Of a stretch of DNA of 64,000 bases, positions 42,129 to 49,819 are shown piece by piece (within the stretch, counting starts at the first letter, position 1; each line of letters opens with the position of its first letter). The position numbers and the translations under genes were made by a program. Location of the stretch: the NCBI RefSeq assembly GCF_029868855.1, contig NZ_JARWOV010000271.1, positions 1-64,000 of the forward strand. Direction: 5' to 3'. Below the pieces are notes generated by a model. It had not been told where the DNA came from. It did no database searches and saw only the letters and a program-made list of their open reading frames with translations. This DNA is from Nocardia carnea. GTDB lineage: Bacteria; Actinomycetota; Actinomycetes; Mycobacteriales; Mycobacteriaceae.

Positions 42129-42699
42129 CGCGCCTCCCCCACGCTCCGGGCGCCGTGCCATACGGTGCACGCCGGGTATCGCCGGATGTCCCCGAACGAG
42201 CCACGCGACACCCCGGTCCAGGAGCAGATACCGGGTACTCCCGGCGAACCGGACGGCCGGTACCGGTATCGGCGGCACCCGCGGAGTCCACGCGACCGGC
42301 GGCACTCCCTCAATGCCCACGCGACACACTCGCCGGGACAGAATTCCCGCAGCGAATCCGGTCGCGATCCACGGACTCCACGCGACCGGCGGCGTCCGCA
42401 CGATGCCCTTGCGGTACAGGTCCAGCTGTCCACGGCAACCCACGACTCGCCGTCGGGACCCAGCCCGTCGGCTGCGTCGCCACCGGTCACGCACCTCGCG
42501 CCGGCCTGGACGAAGCGGTCGCTCGGCCAGGCCGGCTCGGGTTGCCGACCGCGCCGATGGTCGTTCCCGGACTGCCGCAACATGCCGGACCACCGGGTCC
42601 CCTCGTCCCCTGGCCGGAGTCCGCGCATCGGACACGGACGTGGTCCACGGACCTGTACGTCCAGGGCGACGGCGGCTGTCGTGGATCCGGACACCTGAG
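42129..42699. repeat. 571-base insertion-like region with degenerate 36-bp direct repeats
   Basis: Between two genes that are normally adjacent in symporter operons lies a stretch without a convincing gene, open in several frames on both strands. It contains two imperfect direct repeats of 36 bases, 42283-42318 and 42373-42408 (29 of 36 identical, shared core TCCACGCGACCGGCGGC). Related fragments GAGCCACGCGACACC and GGACCTGTACGTCC also occur. No transposase, terminal inverted repeats or target duplication were found. The origin is unclear. Confidence 0.5.
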
Positions 42700-43068
42700 T
42701 CAATCCCCGGTGAGTTCGAGGAAATCGTGCTCGTTGCGTTCGGCGAGCCGCACATAGACCCGGCCGGTCAGCCACAGCAGCGGATACGCCACTCCGCCCA
42801 GCACCAGCCACGGCAACCGGATGCCGAGTACCACCGTCTCCGCCACCGCGGTGACCCGGAACAGCAGCGGCAGCGCCGCCAGCAGCAATGCCATCACCAG
42901 CGCACAGCTCAATGCCAGCCCGAGCTGCGCGCGGATCAGACCACCGATCAGCGCCGCCCCGATCTCGGTCTGTTCGGCGACCTCGACCCGCGTACGCACC
43001 CGCCGTGCACCGCGGCGTTCGGCGAGTACCACGCGCTCGCGCGGGCCTCTCGGGGGCGGGCCGATCAT
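42700..43068 (-). CDS. Small two-helix membrane protein, DUF485-like partner of the second symporter
   Basis: 122 residues. A basic N-terminal region (PRGPRERVVLAERRGARRVRTRVEVAEQTEIG) precedes two long hydrophobic helices (ALSCALVMALLLAALPLLFRV and LPWLVLGGVAYPLLWLTGRVYVRLAER). Topology and position mirror the DUF485 protein of the other symporter, although the FMG loop motif is not conserved. The ATG overlaps the LytTR stop by 4 bases. It probably assists the second symporter, from which it is separated by the 571-base region. Confidence 0.7.
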   Translation of the reverse strand: MIGPPPRGPRERVVLAERRGARRVRTRVEVAEQTEIGAALIGGLIRAQLGLALSCALVMALLLAALPLLFRVTAVAETVVLGIRLPWLVLGGVAYPLLWLTGRVYVRLAERNEHDFLELTGD

Positions 43069-43805
43069 CGCCGGTCCGAGTGCGGGCCCTGCACCAGCCG
43101 CTGTTTGAGTTCACGTACCTGCCGCCGGCTCACCGGAAGCTCCACCTGCCCGGCGCCGCGCAGGCAGACCCGGGTCGCGGCGCCCACCGTGCGCAAACCG
43201 GTCACCCGGTCCAGCGCCACCAGGTACGACCGGTGCACCCGCAGGAAGCCGTCCCGCCAGCGGTCCTGCAATGCCGACAGCGGTATCCGCACCAGGTGCG
43301 AACCGGTATCGGTATGCAGTCGCGCGTAATCGCCTTCGGCCTCCACCCAGCTCACCTGTGACCGGTGCACCAGCGTGGTCACCCCGCCGAGTTCCACCGG
43401 GATCACCTCGTTGTTCCCGGTCGGCGCCGGATCCGGTCCGGAGCGGGCGCGCCGGTCCGCGACCCGCCGCAGGGCCGCGCCGAGCCGTTCCTGCCGTACC
43501 GGTTTCAGCAGGTAGTCCACCGCGCCGAGGTCGAACGCCGCCACCGCGTGATCTTCGTGGGCGGTGACGAAGACGATCGCCGGCGGATCGGCGAATTCGG
43601 CGAGCACTCCCGCCAGTTCCATACCGTCCAGGCCGGGCATATTGATATCGAGGAACACCACATCGGCGCCGTGCGCGCGCAGTATCCGCAGCGCACCGGT
43701 CGCGTCGGCGGCGCCGTGCAGTTCGGTCACCGCGGGTTCGGCGCGCAGGAGATACAGCAGCTCGTCCAGCGCCGGCGGCTCGTCGTCCACCGCCAGCACC
43801 CGCAT
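43065..43805 (-). CDS. LytTR-family response regulator
   Basis: 246 residues. The receiver domain (1-120) has the acidic pair Asp7-Asp8, phosphoacceptor Asp53 (VVFLDINMPGLDGMEL), Thr in FVTAHEDHAV and Lys in YLLKPVRQERL. The LytTR DNA-binding domain occupies about 140-240 (VSWVEAEGDYARLHTD, FLRVHRSYLVALDRVTGLR). It is the natural partner of the LytS-type kinase encoded at 36857. Both flank the symporter genes, so the pair probably controls carboxylate uptake. LytTR proteins bind paired direct repeats; I could not identify them with confidence. Confidence 0.88.
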   Translation of the reverse strand: MRVLAVDDEPPALDELLYLLRAEPAVTELHGAADATGALRILRAHGADVVFLDINMPGLDGMELAGVLAEFADPPAIVFVTAHEDHAVAAFDLGAVDYLLKPVRQERLGAALRRVADRRARSGPDPAPTGNNEVIPVELGGVTTLVHRSQVSWVEAEGDYARLHTDTGSHLVRIPLSALQDRWRDGFLRVHRSYLVALDRVTGLRTVGAATRVCLRGAGQVELPVSRRQVRELKQRLVQGPHSDRR

Positions 43806-43907
43806 CCGCCCGACCTTTCCTGCTACATCGACCCGATCATGGTAGACATCGGCGCCGGGCGGCGGGGACGGGTCCGGTTTTCCGGCCGGGAACGGATATC
43901 GTCGAGG

Positions 43908-44369
43908 TCAGGATCCGAGCTGGTCCATGCGCCGCTGCATCTCCTCCGGCTCGATATCTTCCACATGGGTGGCGACCGTCCACTGATGCCCCCACGGGTC
44001 GACGAACGAACCGGTGCGGTCGCCGTAGAACTGTGTTTCCGGGGCGCTGATCTCGGTGGCCCCGCCCGCCAGCGCGACGGCGTAGGCGGCATCCATATCC
44101 GCTACGTATACGTACAGGTTGACCGGCGTACCGCCGATCGAATGCGGATCACGGAAGGCCATATCGGGCGCCGGATCGCCGAGCATCAGCACGGAGTTGC
44201 CGATGAGCAGCTCGCAGTGCATCACCGTGCCGTCCGGCCCGGGGATGCGCATCCGCTCGGTGGCGCCGAAGACACGTTTGTAGAACTCGACCGCGTCGGC
44301 GGCGCCGGCAATCGCCAGACCCGGCGAAATGGTGGGATAACCTTCGGGAATCGGGGAGACATCAGACAT
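43908..44369 (-). CDS. VOC-family (PhnB/glyoxalase-like) protein
   Basis: 153 residues from the ATG at 44369 with a strong GGAGG site. It has the PhnB-type vicinal-oxygen-chelate layout: ISPGLAIAGAADAVEFYKRVFGATE (about 14-38), MHCELLIGNSVLMLGDP and the second module with GGATEISAPETQFYGDRTGSFVDPWGHQWTVATHVED. FYGDR and DPxGHxW are typical of this group, which includes bleomycin-resistance-like and uncharacterised enzymes. It is monocistronic. The last 15 residues are helical and acidic. Substrate unknown. Confidence 0.8.
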   Translation of the reverse strand: MSDVSPIPEGYPTISPGLAIAGAADAVEFYKRVFGATERMRIPGPDGTVMHCELLIGNSVLMLGDPAPDMAFRDPHSIGGTPVNLYVYVADMDAAYAVALAGGATEISAPETQFYGDRTGSFVDPWGHQWTVATHVEDIEPEEMQRRMDQLGS

Positions 44370-44462
44370 CACAAGACCTCCGGTCTCGGATCGAATGGTC
44401 GGATACTGCGAGCTTAGGCCCCCACCTCGCCGATCGCCGGAGACCGACACAACCGGCCGGGA

Positions 44463-45410
44463 TCAGCCGCCCCAGCTCACGTTCGTCTCGATGACCTGCC
44501 GCAACTCGGTCGCGTTCCGCGGGTTCCGGTAGAACTGGTGCCCGCCGATACTGATCGACCCGGCCACGGGGAGCGGCAGGCCCAGATCGACGGTGATATC
44601 ACCGCTGCCCTGCATCGTGTAATCCTCGATATCGAGGGTGCCGGCCGCGTTCGGCAGATCCCAGGTACTCGATTTCGGCGTCTGCGCGACGTCGAGCCGG
44701 ATGGACAACCGGCCCCCGTCCCGGGCCACGAGCGTGGCGGTGGTGACCTGGTCCAGATCCACCCCGCCGCCGACCGTCTGCCGGACCTGCCATACCGCGC
44801 CCACCCCGACCGGTTCGTCGGGGAACGTGATGGATCGGTACACCGCCTGGTAGAAGGCCTGTTCCAGCGCGACCCGCGCCGAATTCGAGGTCTCCGGCGA
44901 GGGGGCCAGCCGCAGCGCGGTGATACCGCCGAGTTCGCTCATCTCCAGCCCGGCATGCGAACCGTCGGCCGCGGTGAGCGCCTCCGACAGCGCCGGATCG
45001 GGGGTGGTGACCTCGCCGAGCGTGAGTTCCACCCCGTCGGCGCCCGCGGTGGCGGTCATCGGGATGGTGAGGGCAGGACTCGAGAAGTCGCGGACCTGCT
45101 GGGCATCGATCTGCTGCTGGATATGGTGATCGGTGCGCAGGGTGACCGCCTGGATCGTGCCCTCGTAATAGGAGGGGCGCAGCAGCGAACGGGGTTCGCT
45201 ACCCGGATCCACCACGCTCACCTGCGCCGCGGCGATCGGCACGGTGACCTCGTTACCGATACCAAGGGGCTCGGTACCGTCCGCCTCGGCCGCCGACTCC
45301 CCCGTGTCGCTGCAACCGGCCCCGAAGGTGGTCAGTCCCAGCGCGAGAACCAGCATCAGCACTCTGGACCGCGCCTGGCGGGCCGAAGGAAGCGAACACA
45401 ACACCGTCAC
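44463..45410 (-). CDS. Secreted lipoprotein, unknown function
   Basis: 315 residues from the GTG at 45410. The signal peptide has a basic start (SARQARSR), a hydrophobic core (VLMLVLALGLTTF) and lipobox FGAGC (Cys about 34), so it is anchored to the membrane outer face. The mature part is long, mostly beta and acidic, with no cysteine after the lipobox. I do not recognise a catalytic motif; similar large beta lipoproteins occur in many Nocardia. It is divergent from the lspA operon, whose product processes such lipoproteins. Confidence 0.7.
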   Translation of the reverse strand: MTVLCSLPSARQARSRVLMLVLALGLTTFGAGCSDTGESAAEADGTEPLGIGNEVTVPIAAAQVSVVDPGSEPRSLLRPSYYEGTIQAVTLRTDHHIQQQIDAQQVRDFSSPALTIPMTATAGADGVELTLGEVTTPDPALSEALTAADGSHAGLEMSELGGITALRLAPSPETSNSARVALEQAFYQAVYRSITFPDEPVGVGAVWQVRQTVGGGVDLDQVTTATLVARDGGRLSIRLDVAQTPKSSTWDLPNAAGTLDIEDYTMQGSGDITVDLGLPLPVAGSISIGGHQFYRNPRNATELRQVIETNVSWGG

Positions 45411-45541
45411 GCCCGACAGCCTACGAGCCCTTCCTGAGGAAGGGCTGGGACATTCGGGACAACCATTCCGGGAAACACCGAGGGGCACCGCGTGCACACG
45501 TGCGGGTGCCCACGTACCGGGCCTGGCTGCCTCGAGAGATG

Positions 45542-46294
45542 ATGGTCGGCGTGAACAAGGACCGTACGCGTGAGCAGGACCCCGACCGCCCGAGTGGGGA
45601 CGGACCACAGCCCCGCCAGCGGCTGCCGCTCCTGCTGACGATCGCGGTAACCCTGTTCACACTGGATCTCGTCTCGAAGGTCGTGGTCGTACAGCAGATC
45701 CAGCCCGGTGAACGGATCTCGCTGATCGGGGATTTCGTCACGCTCGTCCTGGTGCGTAATCCGGGGGCCGCGTTCTCCATGGCCACCGGGATGACCTGGC
45801 TGCTCACCCTCATCGCGGCGGCGGTCGTGATCGGGGTACTGCGCATCGGCCGCACCCTGCGTTCGCCGCTGTGGGCGATCGGCCTGGGCGGAGTACTCGG
45901 CGGCGCGTTCGGCAACCTGATGGACCGGTTGTTCCGCGCGCCGGGCCCGATGCAGGGGCATGTGGTCGATTTCTTCTCGGTCGGCTCCTTCCCGGTGTTC
46001 AATGTGGCCGATTCCTCGATCGTCTGCGGCGCCATCCTGCTGGTGGTGCTGACAGTCTTCGGATTCGAACCCGACGGCACCCGCTACAACCGCAACGCCC
46101 CCGCCGACGACGCCACCGCGTCCGAACCGGCACCGCCCGCCACCACCCGGCCCGACCCGGCCGGTGATTCCGGCCGCGCGAGCGGCGGCGAATCTCCCGC
46201 ACCCGAGCGCGGCGAGCCCACCCGCGATCCGGAACCCGAGGCCTCTGCCGCCGGTACCCCGCCCGCCCGCACCGGCGAGGACACCGCCGCATGA
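45542..46294 (+). CDS. lspA: Lipoprotein signal peptidase II
   Basis: About 250 residues with four transmembrane helices. Conserved blocks are TLDLVSKVVVVQ, LVLVRNPGAAFSMATGMTW, the catalytic Asp in GNLMDRLFRAPGP and the second catalytic Asp in VFNVADSSIV. It removes signal peptides from diacylglyceryl-modified prolipoproteins in the cytoplasmic membrane. It has an actinobacterial C-terminal extension of about 70 residues, Pro/Ala/Glu-rich and disordered. Starts at 45539, 45542 or GTG 45551 are all possible. The stop overlaps the rluD-like start by 4 bases, as in mycobacteria. Confidence 0.93.
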   Translation: MVGVNKDRTREQDPDRPSGDGPQPRQRLPLLLTIAVTLFTLDLVSKVVVVQQIQPGERISLIGDFVTLVLVRNPGAAFSMATGMTWLLTLIAAAVVIGVLRIGRTLRSPLWAIGLGGVLGGAFGNLMDRLFRAPGPMQGHVVDFFSVGSFPVFNVADSSIVCGAILLVVLTVFGFEPDGTRYNRNAPADDATASEPAPPATTRPDPAGDSGRASGGESPAPERGEPTRDPEPEASAAGTPPARTGEDTAA

Positions 46295-47217
46295 GGGAGA
46301 CGAGGACCATGCCCGTCCCCGACGGGCTCGACGGTATGCGGGTGGACGCCGGACTGGCGCGGCTGCTCGGCCTCTCCCGGACTGCGGTGGCCGCACTCGC
46401 CGAGGAAGGGTCGGTACAGCTCGACGGTGTCGCCGCCGGGAAATCCGATCGGCTCACCGCGGGTGCGTGGCTCGAAGTGGTGTTCCCCGAACCCCGGCGC
46501 GAGCTGACCATCGAGGCCGAGCCCGTGGAAGGCATGAAGATCCTCTACGCCGACGACGATATCGTCGCCGTCGACAAACCGGTCGGCGTGGCCGCGCACG
46601 CCGGCGTCGGCTGGAGCGGGCCCACCGTGGTGGGTGGCCTGGCCGCGGCCGGGTACCGCATCTCCACCTCCGGCGCCCACGAACGGCAGGGCATCGTGCA
46701 CCGGCTCGATGTCGGCACCTCCGGGGTCATGGTGGTCGCGCAGTCCGAACACGCCTATACCGTGCTGAAACGCGCCTTCAAACAACGCACGGTGGACAAG
46801 CGCTATCACGCACTGGTGCAGGGCCATCCCGATCCCAGCAGCGGCACCATCGACGCTCCCATCGGCCGCGCGCGCGGCGGCGAGTGGAAATTCGCGGTGA
46901 CGTCCGACGGCCGCCCGAGTGTCACCCACTACGACACGGTGGAGGCGTTCCAAGCCGCCAGTCTGCTCGACATCCACTTGGAAACCGGCCGCACCCACCA
47001 GATCAGAGTGCATTTCTCGGCGATCCGGCACCCCTGCTGCGGGGATCTCACCTATGGTGCGGACCCGCGGCTCGCCGAACGGCTCGGGCTGCAACGCCAA
47101 TGGCTGCACGCTCGCTCGCTGGGCTTCCAGCATCCGGCCGACGGCCGCTACCTGGAGATCACCAGCGATTACCCGGACGACCTCGCCGGGGCATTACGGA
47201 TCCTGCGCGAGGCCTGA
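46291..47217 (+). CDS. rluD: RluA-family 23S rRNA pseudouridine synthase (RluD-like)
   Basis: 308 residues. An S4 RNA-binding domain (about 16-65, MRVDAGLARLLGLSRTAVAALAEEGSVQLDG) precedes the catalytic domain. The active-site block is GIVHRLDVGTSGVMVVA with catalytic Asp140, followed by YHALVQGHPDP and GRTHQIRVHFSAIRHPCCGD. S4 plus RluA catalytic core is the RluD/RluC type, which isomerises uridines in helix 69 or nearby. It overlaps lspA by 4 bases and is followed after six bases by a one-helix membrane protein gene, the conserved lspA-rluD operon. Confidence 0.92.
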   Translation: MRETRTMPVPDGLDGMRVDAGLARLLGLSRTAVAALAEEGSVQLDGVAAGKSDRLTAGAWLEVVFPEPRRELTIEAEPVEGMKILYADDDIVAVDKPVGVAAHAGVGWSGPTVVGGLAAAGYRISTSGAHERQGIVHRLDVGTSGVMVVAQSEHAYTVLKRAFKQRTVDKRYHALVQGHPDPSSGTIDAPIGRARGGEWKFAVTSDGRPSVTHYDTVEAFQAASLLDIHLETGRTHQIRVHFSAIRHPCCGDLTYGADPRLAERLGLQRQWLHARSLGFQHPADGRYLEITSDYPDDLAGALRILREA

Positions 47218-47223
47218 CCCGGG

Positions 47224-47934
47224 GTGTCCGCAGACCAGGATCCCGGGGCACCGCCGCCCGTACGCGAGCCCGTCCGGCTGCGGGCACTGGGTTTCGGCGT
47301 TGCGGCCGTGGTAGGCGTGGCGGTCGTCGTGGCGCTCGGTATCGCGACTCCGCCCGCCCCGGATGGGGTCTCCACCGATCGGCTCGGCCCCGAAACCGGG
47401 GAACCGATCGCCGAATACCTCGACCGGGCACGGGATTCGCTGACCGGCACCGACGACGGTGACCGCTGGGCGCTGGTGTCGTTCGCCGACTACAGTGCCG
47501 CCACCGCTCTCCCTGACCTGTCGGGCGGTGTGCGGGTGAGCCAGGCGCTGTATCAGGTGCCACTGCCCCGGGTAGCCACCCCGCTCGTAGCGGTCCAGGT
47601 TCCCGGCAGTACGGCCGCGTCGACGCGGTCCGGTACGGACGCGGCCTGGCAACTGGCCGACCGCCGCCGCTATACCGCCGACGGCACCCGCGGTGCCCGC
47701 GTCCTGGATGTTTCCATCGCCCGGCTGGGCGCCGGCTGCGCCTGCTCGCCCGGGCTGGTCGTCCGTGCGCCGCTGCCCCGGCTACGTGAACTGGCGAGCC
47801 GGCCCGGTATCCGCGCGGTCGAGGCCCTCCCGGCCGATGCCGTCGCCGAACGGTTCGCGGTGGCACCCCTGTTACCCGATACCGCAGATCCGGTCGCGCC
47901 TCGTCCCGACGACGGCCCCGTCCCGGCGGGCTGA
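47224..47934 (+). CDS. Single-pass membrane protein, unknown function
   Basis: 236 residues from a GTG six bases after rluD. A short cytoplasmic segment precedes one transmembrane helix (about 21-41, ALGFGVAAVVGVAVVVALGIA); the remaining ~190 residues are extracytoplasmic. They include GAGCACSPGL, a Cys-x-Cys that could bind metal or be redox-active, and an acidic/Pro-rich end. The position is conserved behind rluD in related genomes, as I recall. It ends one base before the stop of the convergent PhzF gene. No enzymatic motif was recognised. Confidence 0.6.
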   Translation: MSADQDPGAPPPVREPVRLRALGFGVAAVVGVAVVVALGIATPPAPDGVSTDRLGPETGEPIAEYLDRARDSLTGTDDGDRWALVSFADYSAATALPDLSGGVRVSQALYQVPLPRVATPLVAVQVPGSTAASTRSGTDAAWQLADRRRYTADGTRGARVLDVSIARLGAGCACSPGLVVRAPLPRLRELASRPGIRAVEALPADAVAERFAVAPLLPDTADPVAPRPDDGPVPAG

Positions 47935-47935
47935 T

Positions 47936-48754
47936 TCAGAATTCCAGGTTCACCACACCGTCGAGGTACCGGCGGCACCGGCCGCTCAACAGCACCCGGT
48001 CACCGGCCAATTCGACACCCAGCGTGCCGCCGCGCCGGGACAGCTGCCGCGCGACCAACCGCTGCCGCCCGAGTTCGGCGCTCCACAGGGGCGCGAGCTG
48101 CGCATGCGCCGAACCGGTCACCGGGTCTTCCGGTACGCCGACACCGGGTGCGAAGAACCGCGATACGAAGTCCACCTCGTCCCCCGGCGCGGTCACGATC
48201 ACCCCGCGCGGAAGCGGCGGGAACGCGCTCAGTGCCGGCGCCAGGTCCCGGACCTGCCGCTCGGAATCCAGCACGAGCACCACGTCGGTTCCCGCGAAGG
48301 CCCGCACCGGCTCCACGCCGAGCGCGGCCACCAGCGCCGGATCGGGGTCGGCCGGCGATGAGGCGACGGCCGGCAGATCCAGGATGTAGACATCGTCGTC
48401 GGTACGGTCCACCCGCAACCAGCCGCTCCGGGTGAAGAACCCGACACGGTCCACGCCGGGCGCGACATCGGTGAGGATCTGCGAAGCGCTGGCCAGTGTC
48501 GCGTGGCCGCACATCGCGACCTCGGTCACCGGGGTGAACCAGCGCAGGTGATAGGCGGGCCCGTCCACGGGGGGCGCGCCGGCCTCCGGAGGCAGCCGGG
48601 AGGTGTAGAACGCGGTCTCCGCGAGGTTGTTCTCCTCGGCCAGCTGTTGCAGCACGCTGTCGGGTAACCAATCCGGTAACGGCATGACCGCGGCCGGATT
48701 CCCGGAGAACGGTGCGTCGGCGAACGCGTCGATCTGGTGCAGCAGAACCTCCAT
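47936..48754 (-). CDS. PhzF-family isomerase
   Basis: 272 residues from the ATG at 48754 (MEVLLHQIDAFADAPFSGNPAAV). PhzF features are clear: FSGNPAAVMPL, the catalytic Glu in NNLAETAFYTS (about 43-53), RWFTPVTEVAMCGHATLAS and the C-terminal EDPVTGSAHAQLAPLW. Two mirror-image diaminopimelate-epimerase-like domains make up the protein. PhzF itself isomerises a phenazine precursor; solitary homologues such as this have unknown substrates. No phenazine genes are nearby. Confidence 0.88.
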   Translation of the reverse strand: MEVLLHQIDAFADAPFSGNPAAVMPLPDWLPDSVLQQLAEENNLAETAFYTSRLPPEAGAPPVDGPAYHLRWFTPVTEVAMCGHATLASASQILTDVAPGVDRVGFFTRSGWLRVDRTDDDVYILDLPAVASSPADPDPALVAALGVEPVRAFAGTDVVLVLDSERQVRDLAPALSAFPPLPRGVIVTAPGDEVDFVSRFFAPGVGVPEDPVTGSAHAQLAPLWSAELGRQRLVARQLSRRGGTLGVELAGDRVLLSGRCRRYLDGVVNLEF

Positions 48755-49035
48755 GCCATGAAGGTACTCCAGCTGTGAATAATCGCCCTGCACAAGCCAT
48801 CTGGTTCATTATGGACACCGATCACGCCCCGCTCAGGCGACGGATCGCCGGTCAGGACGGGGTGTCGCGAGCACCCCCCGCATCGGCGCCACGAGTTCGG
48901 CGGGACGGCCCTCGGCCGCAGGAGGCCGCGCGGACCATTTCCCGGCCGGAAACCGTCGGACCCGCGGCCCGAACCGCACACCGACGAACTCGGGGGATAT
49001 TCGGCGTAGGGCCGAAAAACCGAAGCCCCCGGTGG

Positions 49036-49656
49036 TCAGGCGCCGGTTCGCGGCGTGCGCCACATCGGCCACAGATCCGGCCCGTCCGGGACGGTGATCG
49101 TGCCGGTCACCTCGAATCCGAACCGTTCGTAGTAGCCGATATTCGCCTGCTTACTCGATTCCAGGTAGGCCGGTATGCCCTCGCGGTCGCATTGCTCGAG
49201 CCGCCTGTCGATCAGGGCCCGCCCGTATCCGCCGCCGCGTTGTGCGGGGTCGGTGCCGATGGTCGCGAGATACCAGTGCGGTTCCGCCGGGTGGGCGGCG
49301 GTCATGAGGTCGACCAGTTGTTTGCCGGCCCGCATCCGGCTGCCGAGCGCCCGCATCATCTGCGGGAGCATCCGTAACTCGGTCCGCGGCGGTGTTTTCC
49401 ACCCGCCGGGTGGATCCCACAGTGCGGCACCGGCGATCTGTCCCGCCGGGTCCACGGCGATATCCACACCGCCGGAAGGGAAATGCTGATGCCGGGTCTG
49501 GGCGTCGAACAATCGCACCAGGCCTTTCGCGCGCCGCCGCGGGTCGGGCAGCATCCACTCCATCACCGGGTCGTCCTGGAAGGCGGCGGCCAGTGTGCGC
49601 GCCAACGCAACGATTTCGTCGCGGCGGGCCGGACGGATATCCAACTCGGTCGGCAT
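49036..49656 (-). CDS. GNAT-family N-acetyltransferase
   Basis: 206 residues from the ATG at 49656. Strand 1 IRPARRDEIVALARTLAAAF (about 7-26) is typical. The acetyl-CoA site is LATIGTDPAQRGGGYGRALIDRRLEQCD (R-G-G-G-Y-G-R), and the motif B region YLESSKQANIGYYERFGFEV contains a candidate catalytic Tyr. The protein resembles small-molecule or toxin-modifying GNATs. It lies 163 bases downstream of the P-type ATPase gene in the same direction but is probably a separate unit. Confidence 0.85.
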   Translation of the reverse strand: MPTELDIRPARRDEIVALARTLAAAFQDDPVMEWMLPDPRRRAKGLVRLFDAQTRHQHFPSGGVDIAVDPAGQIAGAALWDPPGGWKTPPRTELRMLPQMMRALGSRMRAGKQLVDLMTAAHPAEPHWYLATIGTDPAQRGGGYGRALIDRRLEQCDREGIPAYLESSKQANIGYYERFGFEVTGTITVPDGPDLWPMWRTPRTGA

Positions 49657-49819
49657 CTGCAGTGTCCTATCTCTTGTCGAGGAGTTGCCTGCCCCGCGCC
49701 GGCCGAACACTTCCGGCCCCGCCCGGAGCCGAGACCGGGCGCCGGCGCTCGGAGATGCTGTGACAGTAACCCGGTGCAGGGACAAGCTGCGGTCCGCAGC
49801 GCACGAAGCCGGCGCCGAC

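Noticed and set aside
42129..42699. An insertion sequence
   Set aside because: No transposase motif, terminal inverted repeats or target duplication; only degenerate direct repeats.
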